37,752 bases of DNA from Ascoidea tarda (nom. inval.) (Eukaryota; Ascomycota; Saccharomycetes; Ascoideales; Ascoideaceae), in NCBI GenBank assembly GCA_030560485.1, contig JAKTTS010000094.1, forward strand, positions 1-37,752, read 5' to 3'. A program made the position numbers and the translations under genes. Under the pieces are notes generated by a model. That model was not told where the DNA came from and searched no databases. It saw nothing but the letters and a program-made list of their open reading frames with translations. The first letter of the stretch is position 1. Every line of letters begins with the position of its first letter. This document shows, piece after piece, positions 1 to 8,899 of this stretch.

Positions 1-689
1 CTATTAAACTTCAACAAAGAACTACTAGATATAATATTATCTGGACAATTTAAATTTTTAATAATATCAATTGAAATCAATTTGTTTTGAAAATAACTGT
101 TTTCATCATATTCTATAGACCCATCTATAATTTTATCTATCGATTTATTATCATTATGATCTTTGGAATTGGTCATTTTGGAATTCAATGTCGATATTAT
201 TGTATTCTTATCAATCAATTGATTTGGATTAGGAATTGAGGTTACGTTATAAGCTGAGACAACTGTTGAAGGATCTGAGGTGTTATTGCTATTGTTATTA
301 TGGCTATTATAATTGTAACTATTATCTTCAAGGATCTTAGGAATGAGATCAATAGAAGGATTGCTATTAGTAGCACTTGTAGTATTTGAATCTTGACTTA
401 AAGTAATATTAATATTATTATTGTTATTATTACTCGTATTATTCGTATTAGTATTGGTAGTTGTAACTGTAGTGGTAGTGGAAGTGGTGGTAGAGTGTTT
501 GGATTGATCAGGTATATTGATTGGATTAACCTTATTAATGTTACTTATATTATATGTATTAAATGTATTCTTGAATGATTTATAAAATAAATGAGAATTA
601 TTTTTAGATATATTGATGAAAGATGTTAGATTATCAGGATTTGAATTACTAATAAATTGAGTTGATTTAGAGGAAGTGTTATTTCCCAT
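1..689 (-). CDS. N-terminal part of an Asn/Thr-rich protein with a possible N-myristoylation signal; runs off the window
   Basis: An open frame on the minus strand starts at the ATG at 689 and stays open to the left edge, giving about 229 residues of an incomplete protein. It begins MGNNTSSKS. Gly at position 2 and Ser/Thr at 5-6 fit the N-myristoylation consensus, as in other yeast MGN-starting signalling proteins. Most of what is visible is low complexity: runs of Thr, Asn and Ser encoded by ATT/ATG-type repeats on the plus strand. The last 45 or so residues seen are less repetitive and include a short Leu/Ile-rich stretch around NLNCPDNIISSSLLKF, perhaps the start of a folded domain lying outside the window. 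I do not recognise the family. PPZ phosphatases and SNF1 beta subunits also start this way, but no diagnostic domain is visible. T-rich DNA lies directly upstream. Confidence 0.7.
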   Translation of the reverse strand, partial: MGNNTSSKSTQFISNSNPDNLTSFINISKNNSHLFYKSFKNTFNTYNISNINKVNPINIPDQSKHSTTTSTTTTVTTTNTNTNNTSNNNNNNINITLSQDSNTTSATNSNPSIDLIPKILEDNSYNYNSHNNNSNNTSDPSTVVSAYNVTSIPNPNQLIDKNTIISTLNSKMTNSKDHNDNKSIDKIIDGSIEYDENSYFQNKLISIDIIKNLNCPDNIISSSSLLKFN

Positions 690-2109
690 TTTAATCTTTC
701 GCTCTCTTTTTTTTTTTTGGTCTTTCTTTCTTTTTTTTATTTTTTAATTCCCTTCTTAAAAATTAAGAAAATTATTATTGTTGAAAAAACAAACAAAAAA
801 AGCCAAAAAATACAGAAAAAGAAGAACAAAAAATTTAATTCTAATGATTTTTACAAAATTGAATTAGATATGTGGGACTATTGGATTTTATTATGTGTAT
901 TATACAAGTGAATAAGGTGAATAAAAGAGAAAAGCTAGTTCATGTTAAAACTAAACTAATTGGCTAAAGCCCAAACAAATAATAAATTGTTTAAGATAAT
1001 GTAATTGGAAATTGGAAATTGAATCACGAATTCTAATTAATGTGGGAACGATAATATAACCAAACAAATAACATAAAATTGTCAAATTTTTCAAAAAAGA
1101 TTAACTGAGGAATGACGACCTGGCTACGATTTTGATAAAGGACAATGTTAACTCATAGGTACTGGGCTTTAGATTGGATAAGAACCTCCAATTAACAGCA
1201 TACTTGCTGCTGACTATCAAGAGTCTCTGCTGCTGAAAAGAGAATAATCAGCTGTCGCCTATGTGGCTATCAGTGCCAGCACCAGAACCAGCACAGCACC
1301 AGGACCAGCGTAGCACCATCGACAGCAGCACTATCGGCATCTTCGCCAGCATCTCTCTTTTGTCCATTCTGACGTTAAACTGTGGCAAAAAGCAGGAAAT
1401 AAACCATCTGCGTCTTAACAGCATTTGAGTTCCTTCTCGCTGTCTCTGTCGAAGGGAAAACATCCCAAACACTCGTCTCGAGGCAGCAGAGGTGGAGTCA
1501 CAGCACCATTCTCCCTCCTCTTTTCTTCCTCTGCTGCTTCTCGTCTACGCTTCTCTTCTACGTTCCTTCCCCCAGCACGATAACACAATACCCACATTAT
1601 GTCAACAAAAACCAAAGTCTGCTCTTTCCAGAACCCTTCCTGTCGTCGCCTCTAAAGTAGCCTTATCTGGCTGCCTGCTGCTTCTTCCCAACAACCACAG
1701 ACCAGGGCCCTGCTCCCTCCTGGCCGACTCGCGCCAAAGGCAGCACCCGCAGCACCGGCACCAGAAACAGCTCGAGAAGCACCCGCAGCAGCATGACGTA
1801 CAGTGGCCTTTGTTTCGGTTGCAGTCTCGTACCAGCAGCATGGTTCGGTGCTCATGTAATCACAGCCCTATTCTTACATCCCTATTATATAACACGTGAC
1901 TATATAATTTTTTGACTAAAACAGAAACCAGTGAATTTCAACTAATCCGGGCTCAAGTGTCGAAATAGGGCTTCAAATAGGGCTCTTTCTCGTTGCATCC
2001 ACTGCGCTGAAAGATTCTGATCGTTTTTTATCAAAAGTTGAAGCGCAACTGTTACACCATCAACTGAATTTGCTTCTGTCGACAACATAATTCATAATTC
2101 AAATATAAA
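690..2109. other. Long gene-free stretch with a GC island; holds the RPS15 promoter at its right end
   Basis: No credible protein gene is seen in about 1.4 kb. The part from 690 to 1180 is AT-rich. From about 1190 to 1880 the base composition changes sharply: bases 1741-1800 are 38/60 G+C by hand count. This island is full of CAGCACC/GCACCAG-type words and has a pyrimidine-rich tract near 1500-1575. Short open frames occur on both strands here, but they overlap one another, have no conserved features and reflect only the loss of AT-rich stops. The final 250 bases carry the RPS15 promoter sites described separately. A long 5' leader or a noncoding RNA is possible; I recognise no snRNA, SRP, RNase P or tRNA signature. 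Confidence 0.6.
1864..1985 (+). promoter_or_regulatory. RPS15 promoter: three Tbf1-like sites and a Cbf1 E-box
   Basis: AGCCCTA lies at 1864-1870. CACGTGAC at 1893-1900 is, on the other strand, GTCACGTG, a perfect RTCACRTG Cbf1 site. TAGGGCTT at 1966-1973 and TAGGGCTC at 1978-1985 are reverse-strand ARCCCTA-type Tbf1 words 12 bases apart. A TATATAAT lies at 1901-1908. All are 125-250 bases upstream of the RPS15 start. Tbf1 plus Cbf1 is the known ribosomal protein promoter arrangement in Candida albicans and other yeasts that diverged before the Rap1 take-over; assigning it here is inference from motif match and position. Confidence 0.65.
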
Positions 2110-3436
2110 ATGGCTCCAGCTCCAACTGGTATGTTTTTTTCATCTACTGCAGCAGTTAAAAATGGGAAATCAACTATCAACCAACCACCATCAGCCCCCA
2201 AAAATTAGAGATCACAAATTCATTATAATTGATGGAAAATAGTCAATGGAAAATAAACAAAAATTAAATTGTAGATAGACAAGAAAAGTTAGTTTATTGA
2301 TATTTTTACAAAACAAAAACAAGAAATAGAATCTTTGGTATTACAGTTATTTTCAATTCATTAAGACTCTGCTCTAATAAAATTCAAAATCTGAATTGTT
2401 AAAAGAATAATATATCTATTATATTTAGTGACAAACAAACAAATACAAATATTTAAAGCAGTTTCTTAACACGAAAATTTTGAACAAAAATTAGTATCAT
2501 TTATTTTTAAAATAAACTTGTTTTGATTAATTTGTACCAGAAAAAATATAATAAAAAACATCAATCATATTAGAAATTATTTTATTTTAGTTGTTTTTTT
2601 TATAGAAGCATCAAGTAAAAGTAAAGTCAATTGAAATTATCATTTTTCAAGGAACTGAATAAATCTAACTAAATCTGATAGAATACAACAAATATCATTG
2701 TCTTATACTAATTTGTCTCAATTGATTAAATATTTTATTGAACATATTTCTGCGGCTCTTTTTCAATTATAACAGTTTCTCTCCAAATTAAACTGATAAA
2801 TGACAATTTAAAAAGAGTCAAAAGTAAAATCAAAATCTAATCAAATATCATTTTACAAGAAATTTTCTTTTCCATTATTTTTGTTAATTTAAATTTTCTC
2901 AATGTGCTATTAAATAATTATTATCTATAAACTACCTCTCAATTTTAACTTCACTTTGTTAGACTTCATTAAGTTCAACTTTACTAACGTTCTATCATTT
3001 TTATCGTATTACAGAAAAAAAGAGACGTACCTTCAAAACCTTTTCTTATCGTGGTGTCGACTTGGAACAATTATTAGAATTGCCAACTGAAGAATTTCCA
3101 ACTTTATGTCGTTCAAGAATTAGACGTCGTTTTCAACATGGTTTAAACTCAAAACCAATGGGTTTGATTAAAAAATTAAGAGCTGCTAAATTGGCTGCCC
3201 CAGAAAATGAAAAACCTGCTGTTGTTAAGACTCATTTAAGAAATATGGTTGTAGTTCCAGAAATGATTGGTTCAGTTATTGGTATCTACAACGGTAAAGT
3301 CTTTAACCAAGTTGAAATTAAACCAGAAATGATTGGCCACTACTTGGGTGAATTTTCTATTTCTTATACTCCTGTTAGACATGGTAGACCAGGTATTGGT
3401 TCCACCAACTCTTCCCGTTTTATTCCTCTTAAATAG
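2110..3436 (+). CDS. RPS15: 40S ribosomal protein uS19 (S15), two exons
   Basis: Exon 1 is 2110-2128 (MAPAPT plus one base) and exon 2 is 3015-3436, joined across an intron at 2129-3014. The joined protein begins [16 protein letters not shown] and is 141 residues, the family's normal length. Typical uS19 blocks follow: the [12 protein letters not shown] segment, the basic [12 protein letters not shown] helix, the [13 protein letters not shown] segment and the C-terminal [21 protein letters not shown]. The protein sits in the head of the small ribosomal subunit near the decoding site and A-site tRNA. Codon choice is restricted in the way of highly expressed yeast genes. The initiator ATG is the only one giving the conserved N-terminus. 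The S. cerevisiae gene, as far as I know, has no intron, so the intron is a notable difference. Confidence 0.97.
2129..3014 (+). other. RPS15 intron, 886 nt
   Basis: The donor is GTATGT at 2129, the branch point is a perfect TACTAAC at 2982-2988, and the acceptor is ACAG ending at 3014, 26 bases past the branch point. Removing it restores the conserved MAPAPTEKKRR start in phase 1. It is long for a yeast intron and very AT-rich. I looked for box C/D and H/ACA snoRNA signals and found none that were convincing. Confidence 0.95.
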
Positions 3437-3836
3437 TTTAATTCCACCTAACCAATTTATTAATTTCATATCTTGATTAATGTGATATATATTTATTTTT
3501 GCGTATTGTATCATGGGTTTTCCACATTTTTTATTGTTTATCGATTATTATCTATATTTGTATCTATAACTATAACTATAGCACAATCAAATTAGAGTTT
3601 GAGTTTGAGTCTCTTGCTGAAAAAAAATCTATTGTTTTTTGTGTCCTCCTAAATCTTGTTCAGATCAAACTCCTTTCAAATTTTAAAAAAAATAAATGAA
3701 AAATAATAAAGACAAATAAAAATTAAATAAAAATTAAATAAAAGTAAATAAAAACAGACCTTTAAAACACCAATAAATCAAAGAGAAGAAAAAATAGATA
3801 AACTTTAATTTATCTTCAATGATAAAACACAGGATT
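3437..3836. other. Convergent intergenic region, RPS15 to the small GPI gene
   Basis: About 400 bases of AT-rich DNA, which must hold both 3' ends. It contains T- and A-rich polyadenylation-like stretches, including tandem AAATAAA and AAATTAAAT words near 3710-3760. One 66-codon frame starting near 3499 lies in the RPS15 3' region and looks accidental. Confidence 0.5.
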
Positions 3837-4010
3837 TCAGAAAATTAAGGCCATACCAGCAGCAAAAACAGCTCCAATCGCACCGGCGCCTATTGGTGCT
3901 TCATGAACAGCAGGGGCAGCGTTTTGAGCAGTAGCAGTAGTGCTATTGTTGGCAGCAGAAACAGCAACAGCCATGATAGCAACTGAGATTAAAACATTAA
4001 AGTATTTCAT
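3837..4010 (-). CDS. Small secreted, probably GPI-anchored cell-surface protein, 57 aa
   Basis: A complete 57-residue frame runs from the ATG at 4010 to a TGA at 3837-3839. It starts MKYFNVLISVAIMAVAVSAA, a textbook signal peptide with a likely cut after the Ala pair. A short Asn/Ser/Thr/Ala-rich mature part follows, with an N-glycosylation site in NNST. The C-terminus is hydrophobic and Gly/Ala-rich (GAGAIGAVFAAGMALIF) and ends the protein, as GPI-attachment signals do. Ala codons are almost all GCT or GCC, as in strongly expressed yeast genes. A TATATAA-type box lies about 190 bases upstream at 4198-4205. Small yeast proteins of this build, such as S. cerevisiae YDR524C-B, are a likely comparison, but the match is architectural only. 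Its exact role is unknown. Confidence 0.75.
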   Translation of the reverse strand: MKYFNVLISVAIMAVAVSAANNSTTATAQNAAPAVHEAPIGAGAIGAVFAAGMALIF

Positions 4011-4584
4011 TTTGGAGTATAGATGTGCGATTTGCGATAGAGACTTTTCAGAATTAGACTGGATGAATAACTTGCTTGTTCAGGATTGTTTTATGACTGA
4101 TAAACACTTGTTGAATGTATTATTCTTGCTATAGTATAACGATGGAAAGAAAGAAACAAAAGAAAAAGAAGATGGAAGAAATTCAAGCAACAAGCTCATA
4201 TATAACCAGTTCTGGATGGATAATCAGCCCAAAAGAACACAAAAGTGGAAAATGAAAATTCTTCTTTTTGTGTAATTCTGGGACAAATGAACAAAGGGAA
4301 AAAACAAGGACTTTCTGAGTATTCTTCAGAAAGTTTCCTGAAAGATTGTTTGAAAAGAAGTGAGTATAAATTAAGAATTAAACGTAGATTGAAACAAACC
4401 GTTTTCGGAAATAAATCTACAAACTAAAATATAAGTAAAACATAACTTGGGGACTAAACAATAGCAATGACAAAATACAAAATGAACTGAAAAATAAAGA
4501 AAAAGTAAAAAAATGAATTAAAATGATATGAAACAAATTATCTGTTAGCAGTTAATGTTGGGTAAAAAAACTGGAAAATATAGC
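4011..4584. promoter_or_regulatory. Upstream region of the small GPI gene, with a heat-shock-element-like cluster
   Basis: This stretch separates the small GPI gene from the 3' end of the USP gene; both are read leftwards. It contains a TATATAA-type box at 4198-4205 and a cluster of TTC and GAA units at 4322-4342. Within that cluster TTC-CT-GAA at 4335-4342 has the correct two-base spacing for Hsf1, while the neighbouring units have spacings of one and three bases. The heat-shock assignment is tentative. A 60-codon frame across 4245-4427 on the plus strand has no family features and is probably accidental. Confidence 0.35.
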
Positions 4585-7500
4585 CTATGTTATTATGCAT
4601 TTCTCTTTTTTGTAGTTTAATCTTTTCTTATGATTGTATAGTTTTTTCGATTTTCTATCATGCAAGTCACCAAAAATATTTGTGGTCTTTGCTTTATGGT
4701 CAGCGATGGTGTTAGTATTTGGTGTGGGCTCGTTGTTATTGGAATCACTAAGAACTTTTTCAAGAGAAGGGTATGAAACAATAGATATATCTGTTGATCG
4801 CCTTTTCTCTTTTCCTCGAATTTCATTAGGGGGCTTTAATAAGTTACTATTGGAGTCTTCAAAAATGTACTCTGTAGATTTAATTTCAGAATCACTTGTA
4901 GCGTCAGACTTTTGAATCTTAACAAAGCTCTCTCCATCTTTACTAATTATAGATGACTTTTCTAAAAGCGATACATCAGATGGTCCAGAATTTTCATTTA
5001 TATAATTACCTTCTGGAACTTTCACATACCAAAAAAATTTATTTGAAATATCAATATACCCAGGATCATTAGGGTAAGGTTGGGTTGAATCTTTAAAGTA
5101 CTTAAACATCGATTGATCATGAAAATTATGATGAAGACGATGAATACCAATTCTAGTTGATTTAGATCTCCCAAGATGAGTATTTGAAAGAGATTTCGAT
5201 AGAGTTGGCTTCTGTTGAACTTGAGTTGGCGTAGAATTGTCTAGATTAATAGTTGAATCATTTATATTGCTGAATTTTTCGACTTCAATAGATAAATTGC
5301 TTTGTGAATTGAAAAGCAATTTATCACTATTGAAGCTTGAGTTTAAGTTAGAGGTTATTGAAGTTGCTTCACTTTTCAAGTTCAAATTATCACTTGATTT
5401 AATTTTATTCTCAAGGTTTTTACTCAAAAAACTATCATTAAAATTATCAGAAATTTTGATTTTTAGTGATTCCATTTTTGACATCAGACTAGATGCAACA
5501 ATTGTGCTATTGACTTTTTCTAGTTTTTCTGATTTCTCCTTTTGGATTTCTTCTGATTTATTTTTATCGAAAGGGACCATTCTGTAGAATAATATATAAG
5601 GCCATTCTTTCTCAAAAACATCCTTGAAAACTCTTCTTCTAACCTTGTTTTCTCCTCTAAGTAAATCATCAAAAAGTAACCATATCGAATTTAGTTCTTC
5701 TTCTTCAGAAGTATAAGGGTCAGAAGGATTTTCTCTTACTAAGGAGATATAATGGCCTGAATTCACAGATTTCCCTCTATGACAAACAGCACTTTCCAAA
5801 ATCAATTTAAAATCACCGTATAACTTCTCTGGAAATTTGCTTTTATTTGTTTTCTTAGTAGATTCCTCTTTAGTATTATTGGTTGAACTATTATTATTAA
5901 TATTATCATTGGATCTAGAATTGATCATATTATCATCAAATTCAATATCGTCAGCAATGAAATTTGGTAAATCAATTGTAGGTGGAATAATAACTCTTCT
6001 TAGATTTCTTTTGCTTCCATGTTCTCCTTGTTTTTTACCATTCTCGTTGTCATAGTAATATCTTTTTAAACAAATTGGTAAAATTGGGCGTTTATTCATA
6101 AATTCTCTTGAAGAACTTGAATTTGAATCTAAATCTGTATAAAATGGTAATAATTGCAAAAACATCCAAGCTGGTAGAGTTACTTCATTTGAGGTCTTAT
6201 TTGACCATATTGACAAAGTTGAAGACCTTGTTCTTGATGAAACGCTATTTCTAGGGCGGATAGTTATATTAACATCAGGGTATTTAGATAGAGAAGATGA
6301 ACGCAATTTTCTATTTTTTAATAAAACATTTTCAGGTTGAAAAGGGGTTATAGGCGAATGCTGAATGCTGGTTGTTGGAGAAACTGATTCATCCATCTCA
6401 TTTAAAGATGGAAATGGAATTTGATTTTCTTTATCATCATCATTAGTTTTGTGATTTATAGAAAGAGAAGTGGAGGAACAGCAATTGGTATCATTAAGCT
6501 TAAAATTGTTTAAATTTGAATTATTTTTATCAAACATATAATATTCATCATCATTGAGAGTTTGATCAGGATCATTTGGCAGTGAGTCTTTTTGATTGGT
6601 AATTTTTGTATTATCCAATAAAAGAAGTGAGTCGGAATCATTTATTGGTGATTTTTTGTTTAGCTTTTTTAAAAAATCTAAATCTTCATTAGAGCAAATT
6701 TTTTTTTCATTATTAGTGAATGAAGAGACGATGCTTTTTGCGTCATCATTAAAAATATTGCGACTCGAATTATGTGATTGATTAAGACTTGACTCAACAT
6801 CCAGATCATCATAATTTTCAAATGTTACAATACCTTTCTGGCTCATATCAATATTATCAATATTATCAATATTATCAATATTATTATCGGGATAAAATTT
6901 TCGATTTGAATCTGAATAATTATTATAATTATTATAATAATTATTGTAATTATTGTAATTATTGTAATTATTGTTATTGCTATTAAAGATTCCACTATTT
7001 TTAGTATAAGTATTATTTCTTGCATTTTCTAAAGTCATTCTTCTTTCTAGTTGACGGCGAACTTGAATTGAGGTATTGAAAAACTGTTCTAAACATTCTT
7101 CTAATAATATTGGTTCGGGGTCTATGTGTGAATTTGAAGAAGCTGATTTTTTAAATTTACTAGATTTACTAGATTCATTAGATTCACTAAATTCACCAGA
7201 TTCATTAGACTTGTCAGACTTGTTAGATTGATTAGATGAATTGGATTGATTAAATGGATTAGGTTGATGAGACAGAGACAAATTGACCAAAGACTCATTT
7301 ATAAAATTTTGGTTATTGGGAGAGGTTTTTTTGAGTATGTTTGAGTTTTCATTTGATTGAGTAGGGCATTCTTCTTCTTCAATGATTTTTGAGTTATTAT
7401 TGCTTTTATTGATGATATTAATGCTATTGGTATTATTGATATTATTGTTCCTGGTGTGATTTTTATCATAGTCATCTTCTGGGACCGAAACATATAAAAC

Positions 7501-8520
7501 TCTTTCTTTTGTAAACTTATGGTCATCATTTTGAACTGCTTTGCCACCATGATGAATATCAAGTTTCAAGGTCAATAAAGGCATGTCGAAGTAGTCAGTC
7601 AAGAATTGAAATAAAGAGGAAGAATCCTCCTGGCTTCCACTAATAGCTTCAGTGTAGCCGTTTTTAGCTAAAGACTGGCATAATAATCTTGTCAAGTCGT
7701 TTGTTATCAAATTTCCAGATCTTAGTAAATTGATATACAATCTTAAAAAAAATTTTAGTTGTATTCTTTTTTTTGATTCCGGAGTGGATTGTGATTCATT
7801 ATCAATTAATAAAATTGGTTCAAAGTCCTGTAATCGTGCAAACATAGAAAATAACAAAGAATCCAAATAACACATTACATAGCCCCAGTTTTCAGCACCT
7901 TTGAGTATTATTTTTTTAATGGAGTTGCCCATATAATTTTTGTAAATATAAGAATTTGAGATCAAAAACCCGTTGCTTGATAGCTTTATGAATCTTAATA
8001 GCTCAAAGGATTTTGTCAAATCCTTTTTGGAAAACTTTGATATCAAGCTGAAAATTATTAATTGATTTGAGACTGGATTGTTTTGCAAAAACGATTTCAT
8101 GATTGCAATTTTCATGCTTGCGATTGATGAAGTGGAAGAAAATGAAGTAGGAAATGAAGAAGTGGAAGTCTTTACAAGCTCTATTATTTCCTTATCGTAG
8201 GCCAAATCATCATCAGGATCATTGGAGGTCTCAGCGGGAGGATCATCAACAGACTTATCAGTTGTTTTCTCCTTCTCCTTCTCCTCCTTCTCCTCCTTCT
8301 TCTTCTCCTTCTCCTTTTCCTTTTCCTTTTCCTTTCTCTCCTTTAGTCTTTCTTTCAAGTCCTTCTGGTCTCTTTTGATGTCTTCAATCACTCTGAGCCA
8401 GTACTTGTTGTCGTCTAGCACACAGTAGGCCTCGGAATAGCAGGGCCTGGGCTGCTCATCATCGTTGGCATCACTGGCGTCTTTCAACTTGGGAAAGGGC
8501 AAGCCAAACTTCTTCGACAT
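4585..8520 (-). CDS. Divergent ubiquitin-specific protease (USP/UCH, peptidase C19), 1311 aa
   Basis: Start chosen at the ATG at 8520 (MSKKFGLPFPK); the frame is open further upstream to about 8670 but has no earlier ATG. Residues 57-87 are a Lys/Glu run, probably a charged helix. The Cys box is near residue 217 in AENWGYVMCYLDSLLFSMF, and the His box is SVNSGHYISLV with His at about 923. It is followed by the usual LFDD and W-P-Y-ILFYRM strands. The protein should cleave ubiquitin or a ubiquitin-like tag. The Cys box lacks the usual GNTC. About 700 residues lie between the two boxes, including Ser/Asn-rich inserts and NID and NNY repeats encoded by 9-bp repeats at about 6845-6885 and 6905-6980. 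I cannot match it to a named S. cerevisiae UBP. The first 80 or so codons are distinctly GC-richer than the rest. Confidence 0.8.
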   Translation of the reverse strand: MSKKFGLPFPKLKDASDANDDEQPRPCYSEAYCVLDDNKYWLRVIEDIKRDQKDLKERLKERKEKEKEKEKEKKKEEKEEKEKEKTTDKSVDDPPAETSNDPDDDLAYDKEIIELVKTSTSSFPTSFSSTSSIASMKIAIMKSFLQNNPVSNQLIIFSLISKFSKKDLTKSFELLRFIKLSSNGFLISNSYIYKNYMGNSIKKIILKGAENWGYVMCYLDSLLFSMFARLQDFEPILLIDNESQSTPESKKRIQLKFFLRLYINLLRSGNLITNDLTRLLCQSLAKNGYTEAISGSQEDSSSLFQFLTDYFDMPLLTLKLDIHHGGKAVQNDDHKFTKERVLYVSVPEDDYDKNHTRNNNINNTNSINIINKSNNNSKIIEEEECPTQSNENSNILKKTSPNNQNFINESLVNLSLSHQPNPFNQSNSSNQSNKSDKSNESGEFSESNESSKSSKFKKSASSNSHIDPEPILLEECLEQFFNTSIQVRRQLERRMTLENARNNTYTKNSGIFNSNNNNYNNYNNYNNYYNNYNNYSDSNRKFYPDNNIDNIDNIDNIDMSQKGIVTFENYDDLDVESSLNQSHNSSRNIFNDDAKSIVSSFTNNEKKICSNEDLDFLKKLNKKSPINDSDSLLLLDNTKITNQKDSLPNDPDQTLNDDEYYMFDKNNSNLNNFKLNDTNCCSSTSLSINHKTNDDDKENQIPFPSLNEMDESVSPTTSIQHSPITPFQPENVLLKNRKLRSSSLSKYPDVNITIRPRNSVSSRTRSSTLSIWSNKTSNEVTLPAWMFLQLLPFYTDLDSNSSSSREFMNKRPILPICLKRYYYDNENGKKQGEHGSKRNLRRVIIPPTIDLPNFIADDIEFDDNMINSRSNDNINNNSSTNNTKEESTKKTNKSKFPEKLYGDFKLILESAVCHRGKSVNSGHYISLVRENPSDPYTSEEEELNSIWLLFDDLLRGENKVRRRVFKDVFEKEWPYILFYRMVPFDKNKSEEIQKEKSEKLEKVNSTIVASSLMSKMESLKIKISDNFNDSFLSKNLENKIKSSDNLNLKSEATSITSNLNSSFNSDKLLFNSQSNLSIEVEKFSNINDSTINLDNSTPTQVQQKPTLSKSLSNTHLGRSKSTRIGIHRLHHNFHDQSMFKYFKDSTQPYPNDPGYIDISNKFFWYVKVPEGNYINENSGPSDVSLLEKSSIISKDGESFVKIQKSDATSDSEIKSTEYIFEDSNSNLLKPPNEIRGKEKRRSTDISIVSYPSLEKVLSDSNNNEPTPNTNTIADHKAKTTNIFGDLHDRKSKKLYNHKKRLNYKKEKCIIT
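6845..6985. repeat. Coding microsatellites in the USP gene
   Basis: Four copies of a 9-base ATCAATATT-type unit (coding NID repeats) are followed by tandem TAATTATTG-type units coding Asn-Asn-Tyr repeats. Both are in frame, so changes of copy number would alter only the length of the linker between the Cys and His boxes. Confidence 0.85.
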
Positions 8521-8899
8521 GGTAACAGTGGAGCTGGTGAAGGTGATCGTGGCCAAATAAGAGATGTTTGTATTGTCATCAAACGATCTCCAATGCAGCA
8601 CAACTCGAAAGCAGGCCAGCACAATAGGCTCTGCTCTTCTCATGCATGTAAGCGCAGGAGTCACGCTCAACTACTGTGAAACGCCGCACCCGTAGGACTG
8701 AAAACATCCACGCTGAGGGTCTCTGTATTTCACGTGTGCTATCTTTGAATGTTAACAATTTTTCATCTGAAGAAAGTTTTGGGGAGAAAAGTGCCTTTGG
8801 ATCTATTTGTTGTGCTTCCTTTGCTGCTTTTACTTCTCATCTAGTGTGCATTGTTTCCTGCTGTGCACTTTCTGATCCATTACATTCTCCAGCTTTACA
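8521..8899. promoter_or_regulatory. Divergent promoter between the USP gene and POM152
   Basis: These 379 bases lie between two outward-facing starts and must carry both promoters. CACGTG occurs at 8732-8737 within TTTCACGTGTGC, a possible Cbf1/E-box site. The half nearest the USP start is relatively GC-rich. No other known site is obvious. Confidence 0.45.

Noticed and set aside
1492-1899. A 135-codon plus-strand frame in the GC island upstream of RPS15
   Set aside because: Overlapping frames exist on both strands, composition is Gln/His/Pro-rich in the way translated GCACC words are, no ATG-anchored conserved motif is seen, and the region is explained by local loss of AT-rich stops.
4245-4427. 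A 60-codon basic frame in the gap between the small GPI gene and the USP gene
   Set aside because: No recognisable domain, ordinary AT-rich composition, and it covers the likely promoter of the small GPI gene.
8520-8670. Longer N-terminus for the USP gene
   Set aside because: The extension has no ATG, lies in the divergent promoter, and the ATG at 8520 begins a sensible hydrophilic N-terminus.
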